Source: 13-2-20CM-68-14 sp035640035
Lineage (GTDB): Bacteria > Actinomycetota > Thermoleophilia > Gaiellales > Gaiellaceae
Assembly (NCBI GenBank): GCA_035640035.1
Contig: DASQWX010000201.1
Span: 1 to 5,638, forward strand
Length of the DNA stretch: 5,638 nucleotides
Reading direction: 5' to 3'
The translations under genes were made by a program, and so were the position numbers. Below, one piece after another: positions 1-5,311 of this stretch. The notes below the pieces were generated by a model. The model made no database searches. It was given only the letters and a program-made list of their open reading frames with translations, and was not told the DNA's origin. Within the stretch, counting starts at the first letter, position 1, and each line of letters opens with the position of its first letter.

Positions 1-39
1 GGGCGTGATGTGCGGACGTGCGAGCTTGTAGGACGGGCT

Positions 40-804
40 TCAGCGCCCGACGAACTTGGGCTCGCGCTTCTCCACGAACGCCGTCATGCCCTCCCTCGCA
101 TCCTCCGACGCGAAGAGCTCGCCGAACCTCGCGGCCTCGGCATCGAGATTCCCGGCGTGCTCACCCTGAAGCGCTCGGTTGCAAGCGGCCTTCGCCGCCG
201 CGACCGCGACCGGGCTCTTCGAGGCGAGCAGGCGCGCGACCTCCATCGTCTTCGGCATCAGCTCGCCGGCTTCGAAGACCGCGTTGACCAGGCCTCGCCG
301 CTCGGCCTCGTCGGCGTCGACGACCCGGCCGGTGAAGATCAGCTCCTTCGCGTAGCCGAGGGTGGTCACGCGCGGAAGCCGCTGGGTTCCGCCCCAGCCG
401 GGAATGATCCCGAGATTGATCTCCGGCTGTCCGAGCTTCGCGGTTCGCGCCGCAAAGCGGAAGTCGCAGGCGAGCGCGAGCTCGCAGCCACCCCCGAGGG
501 CGAAGCCGTTGACCGCTGCGATCGTCGGCTTCGGCATCGTTTCGAGCAATCGGCCGGTCTCGTGGCCGAGCGCTCCCCACTCGCCCGCCTGCTCGACGTC
601 GAGCCCGCTCATGTACTTGATGTCCGCGCCGGCCGCGAAGGCTTTCTGCCCCGCTCCGGTGACCACCACGACGCGCGCCGCCTCGTTCGCCGACAGCTCC
701 TGAAGCCGGTCGCGCAACGCCGTCAAGGTGGGTAGATCAAGCGCGTTCAGCGCCTCCTGGCGATCGATCGTGACGACGGCGACGCCGTCGTCATGCTCGA
801 CCAC
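40..804 (-). CDS. Enoyl-CoA hydratase/isomerase (crotonase family)
   Basis: A 254-residue crotonase-fold protein, the usual length for a single-domain enoyl-CoA hydratase, which adds water to trans-2-enoyl-CoA to give 3-hydroxyacyl-CoA in the cytoplasm. Residues 57-62 (AAGADI) and 103-106 (LGGG) form the CoA and oxyanion-hole region. Both catalytic glutamates of true hydratases are present: Glu108 in GGGCELALACD and Glu128 in LGQPEINLGIIPG. The C-terminus, EKREPKFVGR, is typical of the family. With both glutamates kept, hydratase activity is likelier than an isomerase-only role. The start is GTG at 804, only 5 bp after the stop of the B12-binding subunit, with no clear Shine-Dalgarno sequence, so co-transcription and translational coupling are likely. 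If the neighbouring mutase makes n-butyryl-CoA, crotonyl-CoA is a plausible substrate. The family is certain; the exact substrate is inferred. Confidence 0.95.
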   Translation of the reverse strand: MVEHDDGVAVVTIDRQEALNALDLPTLTALRDRLQELSANEAARVVVVTGAGQKAFAAGADIKYMSGLDVEQAGEWGALGHETGRLLETMPKPTIAAVNGFALGGGCELALACDFRFAARTAKLGQPEINLGIIPGWGGTQRLPRVTTLGYAKELIFTGRVVDADEAERRGLVNAVFEAGELMPKTMEVARLLASKSPVAVAAAKAACNRALQGEHAGNLDAEAARFGELFASEDAREGMTAFVEKREPKFVGR

Positions 805-809
805 AACGC

Positions 810-1205
810 TCAGGCTGCCACCCGCTCGCGAAGGAAGTCGACGATCTCCGAGGTCGGGGCACCCGGGGTGAACACCGCCGCGACGCCCTGCTCCTTCAAC
901 TCGTCCGCGTCGGCATTCGGAATCGTGCCGCCTACGACAACGACGACATCCTCGGCACCGTTCGCCTTGAGGCCCTCGAGGATCCGCGGAACGAGAGTCA
1001 TGTGGGCCCCGGACAAGATCGAGATCCCGACCGCATCTGCGTCCTCCTGGATTGCCGTCTCGACAATCTGTTCGGGCGTCTGATGAAGCCCTGTGTAGAT
1101 AACCTCCATGCCGGCATCCCGTAGCGCACGTGCGATGATCTTGGCGCCGCGATCGTGTCCGTCAAGGCCGGGCTTTGCGATCACGACTCGGATCTTTCGC
1201 GCCAC
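810..1205 (-). CDS. B12-binding small subunit of a split acyl-CoA mutase (isobutyryl/methylmalonyl-CoA mutase type, icmB-like)
   Basis: A 131-residue stand-alone cobalamin-binding domain, equivalent to the C-terminal domain of one-piece methylmalonyl-CoA mutase. The base-off/His-on motif is intact: Lys11, Asp15 and His17 in KPGLDGHDRG, where the His is the lower axial cobalt ligand. S62-I-L64 and the VVGG-TIP stretch (residues 90-96) complete the nucleotide-tail pocket, and FTPGAPTSEIVDF near the end is typical of small mutase subunits. It should pair with the large subunit at 3397-5067 and carry adenosylcobalamin. The frame is open further upstream to 1655, but that extension is antisense to the hydrolase gene and not protein-like. 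GTG at 1205 places the conserved RKIRVVIAKPG stretch at the N-terminus. There is no good Shine-Dalgarno sequence; a TATACT hexamer ends 8 bases before the GTG, which suggests a leaderless message. It shares an operon with the downstream hydratase. Confidence 0.95.
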   Translation of the reverse strand: MARKIRVVIAKPGLDGHDRGAKIIARALRDAGMEVIYTGLHQTPEQIVETAIQEDADAVGISILSGAHMTLVPRILEGLKANGAEDVVVVVGGTIPNADADELKEQGVAAVFTPGAPTSEIVDFLRERVAA

Positions 1206-1235
1206 GGGCGGCAAGTATATGGCGGTGATGCGCAC
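1206..1235. promoter_or_regulatory. 30-bp divergent promoter region between the B12-subunit and hydrolase genes
   Basis: Only 30 bp separate two GTG starts that face away from each other. The AT-rich core at 1213-1220 reads AAGTATAT on the plus strand and ATATACTT on the minus strand. On the minus strand, TATACT (1219-1214) ends 8 bases before the B12-subunit GTG, the spacing of a leaderless actinobacterial promoter. On the plus strand, GTATAT (1215-1220) ends 15 bases before the hydrolase GTG and could serve as its -10. I see no convincing -35 on either side. The two promoters would overlap physically. Confidence 0.5.
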
Positions 1236-1967
1236 GTGAAATTGACCGTGGCGGGCTGCTCGCCGGCCTGGCCGAACCCGGGCGGAGCCCAGTCGGGATA
1301 CCTGCTCGAGAGCGGCGGCGGGCGCCTGTTGCTGGACTGCGGCCCGGGTGTCCTCGCGCGGATGCGCGAGCGCGAACCCTGGCCCGAGCTCGATGCGATC
1401 GCGATCACGCACTGGCACCTCGACCACTGGGGCGACCTCGTTCCCTGGGTTTGGGGGCGGATGTTCGGGCCGGGCGAGGAAACGAAGAGGCCCGAGCTCT
1501 GGATCCCGCCGGGCGGCTCCGAGATGCTGGCCGGGATCGGCGAGCGGCTCGGGCAGCCCGACATGTTCTCGAGGACGTTCGACCTGCGCGAGTACGCCGA
1601 TGGGCAGCCGTTCGAGGCGGCCGGCTTCGAGGTGACGGCCGAGCGCGTTCTGCACTACGAGCTGCTCGCCTTCGGTTTCCGTGCGTCCGCGAACGGGACC
1701 GTGCTCGCCTACTCGGGAGATTCAGGTCCGAGCGACGCGCTGCCGAAGCTCGCGGAGGACGCCGACCTCTTCGTCTGCGAGGCGACCCTGCTGCGACCGA
1801 ATCCGGAGGGCGGCACGCGCGGGCACCTCGCCGCCGACGAGGCGGTCGATGCGTTCGAACGGTCGGGCGCGAAGCGCCTGCTGATCACCCATCGGCCGCG
1901 CGAGCGTCCCCTCGACGCCGGCCTCGAGCAGGCGCACGACGGGCTCGAGCTCGAGCTCGAGCGATGA
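1236..1967 (+). CDS. MBL-fold metallohydrolase, RNase Z / cyclic-nucleotide phosphodiesterase-like
   Basis: A 243-residue metallo-beta-lactamase-fold hydrolase with a full set of metal ligands: H59-W-H61-L-D63-H64, His140 in VLHYE, Asp162 in SGDSGPSD and His219 in ITHRP. GHLAADEA (His197) and the late His219 match the RNase Z-like branch, which also includes small phosphodiesterases acting on cyclic nucleotides. There is no long exosite arm of the tRNA-processing kind. The frame opens at 1155, but the first 27 codons overlap the start of the divergent B12-subunit gene and look unlike protein. GTG at 1236 gives the family N-terminus MKLTVAGCS. The C-terminus ends in a Leu-Glu repeat encoded by a palindromic CTCGAG run. 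It lies opposite in orientation to the other complete genes and stops 6 bp from the convergent membrane-protein gene. The substrate is unknown, and nothing links it directly to acyl-CoA metabolism except position. Confidence 0.9.
   Translation: MKLTVAGCSPAWPNPGGAQSGYLLESGGGRLLLDCGPGVLARMREREPWPELDAIAITHWHLDHWGDLVPWVWGRMFGPGEETKRPELWIPPGGSEMLAGIGERLGQPDMFSRTFDLREYADGQPFEAAGFEVTAERVLHYELLAFGFRASANGTVLAYSGDSGPSDALPKLAEDADLFVCEATLLRPNPEGGTRGHLAADEAVDAFERSGAKRLLITHRPRERPLDAGLEQAHDGLELELER
1943..1962. repeat. 20-bp perfect palindrome at the end of the hydrolase gene
   Basis: Three overlapping CTCGAG units make an exact 20-bp palindrome that encodes the Leu-Glu repeat just before the hydrolase stop. 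It lies 12 bp from the stop codon of the convergent membrane-protein gene. There is no loop and no T-run, so it is a poor intrinsic terminator on its own. It may be only a codon-repeat expansion. Confidence 0.6.
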
Positions 1968-1973
1968 CGCGTG

Positions 1974-2741
1974 CTAGCCGTCGCGCGGCGTAAGTGGCGG
2001 CAGAACTTTCGCCTCGTACGCACGCTCTGCGCGCCGGCTGCGAATCAGCCCGCGGATCCCGAGCGCGAGCGGGACGAGGACGATCAGCGAGAGCGCCGAT
2101 AGCGGGACGAGGAGCCACGCCGCGCTGAGCGGCGCCTTGCCCGCCGGGGTCTGCGCCAGCGAAAGGTGGAGGGTCGACCCCGCGCTGGCCGGGATCGGCG
2201 TCGAGCCTTCGACCGGCGCCGGAGCGAACTCCGAGACGAGCCAGCGCTCGTGCTTTCCGCGACCGTGCCGCTTCAGGTCGAGGTAGAAGACAGCCGGTTT
2301 CTGGTGCTCGGTCTTCGCAGGGAAGAGCGCGATCACGAGACCGATGCTGTCCCGGTACGAGTAATCCGGGCGCCATCTCACTTCGGCAAAGTGGTACGGG
2401 GGAAACGGCAGGCTGTTCCCGCTGTCCCACGCCTTGCGCGTGTAGCCGGCCCTCAAGCTCGGCTCGGTGATCGACCAGGATCGATCGATGTGCTCGCGGA
2501 GGACGGCTGTCCGGAGAAACTCGATCGCGACCGCAAGGGCGGAGACACGCTCTCGGTGCGTGTGGTTTGCGACGACCTCCTTCGGCGCGACGACCGGCGC
2601 ACCCTTCGTGAACTTCTCTTTGTGAGCCGGGGCCGTGTTTCGCATGAAGGCGAGCGCCAGCCCGACAGTCAGCCCAACCGCCAGCAGGACTCCGAGCCAG
2701 ACGAGTCGGCGCCTCCTCCTTGGGGAAGCCAGGATCCCCAT
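1974..2741 (-). CDS. Hypothetical membrane protein, two membrane segments, paralogue of the adjacent upstream gene
   Basis: A 255-residue protein of no family I recognise. A basic cytoplasmic N-terminus (GILASPRRRRR) precedes a first membrane helix at about residues 12-33. A predicted extracytoplasmic domain of about 170 residues follows, then a second helix at about 207-229 and a basic cytoplasmic tail (RSRRAERAYEAK). The external domain aligns by eye with that of the gene at 2784-3362: the NTAPA motif after the helix (35-39), a Phe75-Val80-Arg82 helix, Trp89, GY at 99-100, Trp105, PY at 115-116, a GRG at 160-162 and Trp167. The region's size and pattern resemble a small alpha+beta domain of the NTF2-like kind, but that is a guess. 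The start ATG aligns with the conserved GILASP stretch. There is no Shine-Dalgarno sequence; TAAGCT ends 7 bases before the ATG. It lies 42 bp after its paralogue and converges with the hydrolase gene. Confidence 0.85.
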   Translation of the reverse strand: MGILASPRRRRRLVWLGVLLAVGLTVGLALAFMRNTAPAHKEKFTKGAPVVAPKEVVANHTHRERVSALAVAIEFLRTAVLREHIDRSWSITEPSLRAGYTRKAWDSGNSLPFPPYHFAEVRWRPDYSYRDSIGLVIALFPAKTEHQKPAVFYLDLKRHGRGKHERWLVSEFAPAPVEGSTPIPASAGSTLHLSLAQTPAGKAPLSAAWLLVPLSALSLIVLVPLALGIRGLIRSRRAERAYEAKVLPPLTPRDG

Positions 2742-2748
2742 GGCGCCT

Positions 2749-2754
2749 AGCTTA
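2749..2754 (-). promoter_or_regulatory. Candidate -10 element of the two-helix membrane-protein gene
   Basis: TAAGCT on the minus strand fits the TANNNT pattern and ends 7 bases before the ATG at 2741, in a 42-bp gap with no ribosome-binding sequence near the start. This would allow a leaderless message separate from the upstream paralogue. The evidence is a single weak hexamer. Confidence 0.3.
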
Positions 2755-2783
2755 CGGAAGGCTACTCCAGCCGCAAGGGGGGT

Positions 2784-3362
2784 TCAGGGTGCCGGGATCG
2801 CCGGAGGCGAGTACGTCTGCCAGTTGTTCACAACCCAGTGGGCGCGCGCGCCACGGCCGAGCTTGTCCAGCACCATGATGAACAGCTGCGGCTGCTGATG
2901 TGTGCCTTTTCTCGGCTTGAGGGCGAACTTCAGCTGGATCTCCCGCTGGCGGGCGTAATCCACGGACAGCTGCGCGTTCTTCGTCGCCGGGTACGGAGAG
3001 ATCGGCACGCCGACGCTGGGGTTGTTCCAGTCGCGCTTCCACTGGGCGAGCGAGCTATAGCCCTGCCGAATCTGCGGACCGCTCAGCTGCCACGCGACCG
3101 TCGCGCTCTTGCCGCGGACGGCGGCGTCGATGAAGCGGGCGGCGACGCTCCGTGCGTCTTTCGGCAGTGAGATCGCCTTACCGAGGTTGGCCTCCTTGGT
3201 CGCCGGCTTGTTCGAGAGCTTCTCGTTCGGATTGGCCGGCGCCGTGTTCGAGTAATGGACGACCACGAAGGCGATCACGCCGGCGAGCAGGACGAGCCCG
3301 GCCGCCCACGAGATGTAACGGTTCGCCCTCGGCGACGCGAGGATGCCCTGGAGCGCACTCAT
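2784..3362 (-). CDS. Hypothetical single-pass membrane-anchored protein, paralogue of the downstream gene
   Basis: A 192-residue protein with a short cytoplasmic N-terminus containing GILASPR (residues 6-12), one membrane helix at about 16-37, then NTAPA (39-43) and an extracytoplasmic domain reaching the C-terminus. It has no second helix, unlike its paralogue at 1974-2741. Shared landmarks are Phe77, Val82-Arg83, Trp91, GY at 101-102, Trp108, PY at 123-124, GRG at 169-171 and Trp176. No catalytic motif or lipobox is visible. The start chosen is ATG at 3362, because AAGGA sits 7 bases upstream and this start places the protein N-terminus near the paralogue's. An in-frame ATG at 3389 would add nine polar residues (MATPSKDQK) but has no ribosome site. 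The gene follows the mutase stop by 34 bp (7 bp with the longer start), so it is probably in the mutase operon. Function unknown. Confidence 0.85.
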   Translation of the reverse strand: MSALQGILASPRANRYISWAAGLVLLAGVIAFVVVHYSNTAPANPNEKLSNKPATKEANLGKAISLPKDARSVAARFIDAAVRGKSATVAWQLSGPQIRQGYSSLAQWKRDWNNPSVGVPISPYPATKNAQLSVDYARQREIQLKFALKPRKGTHQQPQLFIMVLDKLGRGARAHWVVNNWQTYSPPAIPAP

Positions 3363-3369
3363 CTTCTGA

Positions 3370-3374
3370 TCCTT
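3370..3374 (-). promoter_or_regulatory. Ribosome binding site that decides the start of the single-pass membrane protein
   Basis: AAGGA on the minus strand is 7 bases ahead of the ATG at 3362. It is the clearest Shine-Dalgarno sequence I found in the window. It lies inside the longer reading frame that begins at 3389, and so favours the shorter 192-residue product. Confidence 0.6.
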
Positions 3375-3396
3375 AGACGGTGTGGCCATGGACTAG

Positions 3397-5067
3397 TTAG
3401 AACACGGGTGTCTCACGCCAGGTACCCCAAACCTTGCGGAGCGCGTCGCACATCTCGCCGAGCGTGGCGTACGCGCGCGCGGCCTCCAGCAACCCAGGCA
3501 TCAGATTCACGTCTTCCCGCGCGGCCGCATCCGCCACCGCCGAAAGAGCCGCCTCGACCGCGGCCGAGTCGCGCCGGCCGCGCAGCTCCTGGACGCGCTC
3601 GATCTGCTTGCGCTCGAGCGCCGGGTCGATCCGCAGGATCTCGACCTCCTGCTCGTCCTCGAGCTCGTAGCGATTGACGCCCACGATAATCCGCTGCCGC
3701 TGCTCGACCTCGTGCTGGTACCGGAACGAGGCATCCGCGATCTCGCGCTGGAAGAAGTTCTCCTTGATCGCGGGTATCACGCCGCCGAGCTTCTCGATCC
3801 GGTCGAAGTAGTCGTAGGCCTCGGCCTCGAGCCGGTTCGTCAGATCCTCGAGGTAGTAGGAGCCACCGAGCGGATCGATCGTGTTCACGGCGCCGCTCTC
3901 GTGCGCGATCACCTGCTGCGTGCGAAGGGCGATCCGGACCGCGTCCTCTGTCGGGAGCGCGAGCGCCTCGTCGAACGAGTTCGTGTGCAGCGACTGCGTG
4001 CCGCCGAGGACTGCCGCCATCGCCTCGAGCGCAGTGCGGACGATGTTCACCTCGGGCTGCTGAGCCGTGAGCGAGACGCCGGCGGTCTGCGTGTGGAAGC
4101 GCATCAACCATGAGCGAGGATTCTTCGCCCCGTACTTCTCGCGGAGCTCGCGCGCCCAGATTCGCCGCGCGGCCCGGTACTTCGCGATCTCCTCGAAGAA
4201 ATCGATGTGCGCGTTGAAGAAGAACGAGAGGCGCGGTGCGAAGTCGTCCACGTCGAGGCCTCGGCCGATGCAGGCGTCCACGTACGCGAAGCCGTCCGCG
4301 AGCGTGAAGGCAAGCTCCTGGACCGCGTTCGACCCCGCCTCGCGAATGTGGTAGCCGGAGATCGAGATCGGGTGCCACTTCGGCATCTCCCGCGCGCAGA
4401 ACTCGACCATGTCGGTGACGAGCCGCATCGACGGCTCGGGCGGAAAGATCCACTCCTTCTGGGCGATGTACTCCTTGAGAATGTCCGTCTGGATCGTCCC
4501 GCGCAGCTCGGCCGGCGAGACGCCCTGCTGCTCGCCGACGCAGGCGTAGAACGCAAGCAGCATCGCCGCGGGCGCGTTGATCGTCATCGAGGTCGAGACC
4601 TCGGCGAGCGGGATCTCCGCGAACAGTGTCTCCACGTCCGCGAGCGAGTCGATCGCCACGCCTTCGCGGCCGACCTCGCCGAGCGACCGCGGGTGGTCCG
4701 AGTCGTAGCCCATGAGAGTCGGCATGTCGAACGCCGTCGACAAGCCGGTCTGCCCGTGGTCGAGCAGGTACCGGAACCGCTCGTTCGTCTCTTCGGCGGT
4801 GCCGAAACCGGCGAACTGGCGCATCGTCCAGAGCCGCCCGCGGTACATCGACGGATAGACGCCGCGGGCGAATGGATAGACGCCCGGGTAGCCGAGGTCG
4901 CGCTCGTGGTCGATCTCAACTGTGTCGGGCGTGTAGAGCGGCTCGTTGTCGAGACCGGAGATCGTCGAGAAGAGCTCACTCTGGCGCTCGGGCGCGGCAT
5001 CGTAGAGCTCCCGCTGCCACTGGTCTGTCCCGCTGCCGACTCCTCGGCGGTCCTCGGTCGTGGCCAC
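3397..5067 (-). CDS. icmA: Adenosylcobalamin-dependent acyl-CoA mutase large subunit, isobutyryl-CoA mutase-like (methylmalonyl-CoA mutase family)
   Basis: A 556-residue TIM-barrel mutase subunit without its own B12 domain; the cobalamin domain is the separate protein at 810-1205. Family marks run the whole length: YPFARGVYPSMYRGRLWTMRQFAGFG (residues 64-89), AFDMPTLMGYDSDHP (112-126), TDILKEYIAQKEWIFPPEPSMR (194-215), SISGYHIREAG (235-245, with catalytic His240), and later RFHTQTAGVSLTAQQP and GGTQSLHTNSFDEALALPTE. It rearranges the carbon skeleton of an acyl-CoA. By alignment with Propionibacterium methylmalonyl-CoA mutase (constant offset of 4), Tyr89 becomes Phe85 and Arg207 becomes Gln203, while His244 is kept as His240. 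Phe/Gln is the isobutyryl-CoA mutase pair. The length also fits that enzyme. The frame extends upstream to 5634, but that part is antisense to the collagen-like gene. GTG at 5067 has TAGTAT 7 bases ahead. The family is certain; the substrate is inferred. Confidence 0.95.
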   Translation of the reverse strand: MATTEDRRGVGSGTDQWQRELYDAAPERQSELFSTISGLDNEPLYTPDTVEIDHERDLGYPGVYPFARGVYPSMYRGRLWTMRQFAGFGTAEETNERFRYLLDHGQTGLSTAFDMPTLMGYDSDHPRSLGEVGREGVAIDSLADVETLFAEIPLAEVSTSMTINAPAAMLLAFYACVGEQQGVSPAELRGTIQTDILKEYIAQKEWIFPPEPSMRLVTDMVEFCAREMPKWHPISISGYHIREAGSNAVQELAFTLADGFAYVDACIGRGLDVDDFAPRLSFFFNAHIDFFEEIAKYRAARRIWARELREKYGAKNPRSWLMRFHTQTAGVSLTAQQPEVNIVRTALEAMAAVLGGTQSLHTNSFDEALALPTEDAVRIALRTQQVIAHESGAVNTIDPLGGSYYLEDLTNRLEAEAYDYFDRIEKLGGVIPAIKENFFQREIADASFRYQHEVEQRQRIIVGVNRYELEDEQEVEILRIDPALERKQIERVQELRGRRDSAAVEAALSAVADAAAREDVNLMPGLLEAARAYATLGEMCDALRKVWGTWRETPVF

Positions 5068-5074
5068 GTCCCAA

Positions 5075-5080
5075 ATACTA
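5075..5080 (-). promoter_or_regulatory. Candidate -10 element of the mutase large-subunit gene
   Basis: TAGTAT on the minus strand fits TANNNT and ends 7 bases before the GTG at 5067, with no Shine-Dalgarno sequence in between (TTGGGAC). The spacing suggests that transcription starts at or next to the start codon. No clear -35 is seen 16-18 bp upstream. The hairpin and direct repeats at 5119-5152 lie about 40-75 bp further upstream, where an operator or activator site could act. Confidence 0.45.
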
Positions 5081-5118
5081 GGGCGAGGACGGTCTGCGAC
5101 ACCGTTTCCATGGCTTCC

Positions 5119-5152
5119 TCCCCCGGACGGGGGATCTTCCCGTCGGGGGATC
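5119..5152. promoter_or_regulatory. Strong hairpin with overlapping 9-bp direct repeats in the mutase/collagen-like divergent spacer
   Basis: TCCCCC (5119-5124) and GACGGG (5126-5131) pair with CCCGTC (5139-5144) and GGGGGA (5145-5150). This gives 12 base pairs with one bulged G at 5125 and a 7-base loop. CGGGGGATC also occurs twice as a direct repeat (5128-5136 and 5144-5152), spaced 16 bp start to start. CCCCC at 5120-5124 can instead pair with GGGGG at 5129-5133, so two folds compete. The site lies in the 121-bp noncoding gap 5068-5188. It may be a DNA operator for the mutase or an RNA element in the collagen-like leader. No T-run follows on the plus strand, so a simple terminator is unlikely there. 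Confidence 0.5.
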
Positions 5153-5168
5153 GTGCGCCGAGTCGCTT

Positions 5169-5311
5169 GTGCCGATTCTTTCGGCGTTGTGAAAAACCTG
5201 CGGCACGGCTTTCGCGTGGCCGGCAACCACGCGATCAACATTTTTGGCGCTACCCCGATCGCTTCGCTCGGCGTCGCGGTGCCACTCGCGGTCGTTGTGG
5301 TTGCCGCAACC
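5169..5311 (+). other. Densely self-complementary stretch at the start of the collagen-like gene
   Basis: Several perfect inverted repeats occur here. GCCGA/TCGGC (5171-5175 and 5181-5185) competes with GTGCCG/CGGCAC (5169-5174 and 5201-5206), which would enclose the GTG at 5189. TCGCGTGG/CCACGCGA (5212-5219 and 5227-5234) forms an 8-bp stem with a 7-base loop. CGGCAACCAC (5221-5230) is fully complementary to GTGGTTGCCG (5297-5306). GGTTG/CAACC (5299-5303 and 5307-5311) closes a small hairpin. GC-rich coding DNA often yields short stems by chance, so function is unproven. Confidence 0.35.

Noticed and set aside
1..39. A further gene start or terminator downstream of the hydratase.
   Set aside because: The 39 bases contain no ATG, GTG or TTG on the minus strand and no hairpin with a T-run. 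There is too little sequence to say more.
10..735. A 241-codon plus-strand open frame opposite the enoyl-CoA hydratase.
   Set aside because: It is the shadow of a clear crotonase gene, low in complexity and without any recognisable motif.
1155..1235. A 27-codon upstream extension of the hydrolase frame.
   Set aside because: It overlaps the start of the divergent B12-subunit gene. The conserved MBL N-terminus starts at the GTG at 1236.
1206..1655. A 150-codon upstream extension of the B12-subunit frame.
   Set aside because: It runs antisense through the metal-binding core of the hydrolase gene, has no family similarity and would give an abnormally long small subunit.
1885..2430. A 181-codon minus-strand frame overlapping the two-helix membrane protein and the hydrolase end.
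   Set aside because: It is an Arg/Ala/Pro-rich shadow. The alternative frame is supported by helices and by similarity to its paralogue.
5068..5188. A cobalamin or cyclic-dinucleotide riboswitch upstream of the mutase or the collagen-like gene.
   Set aside because: I looked for the cobalamin-box and c-di-GMP/c-di-AMP core sequences and found none. On the mutase side the probable leaderless start leaves no room for an RNA leader.
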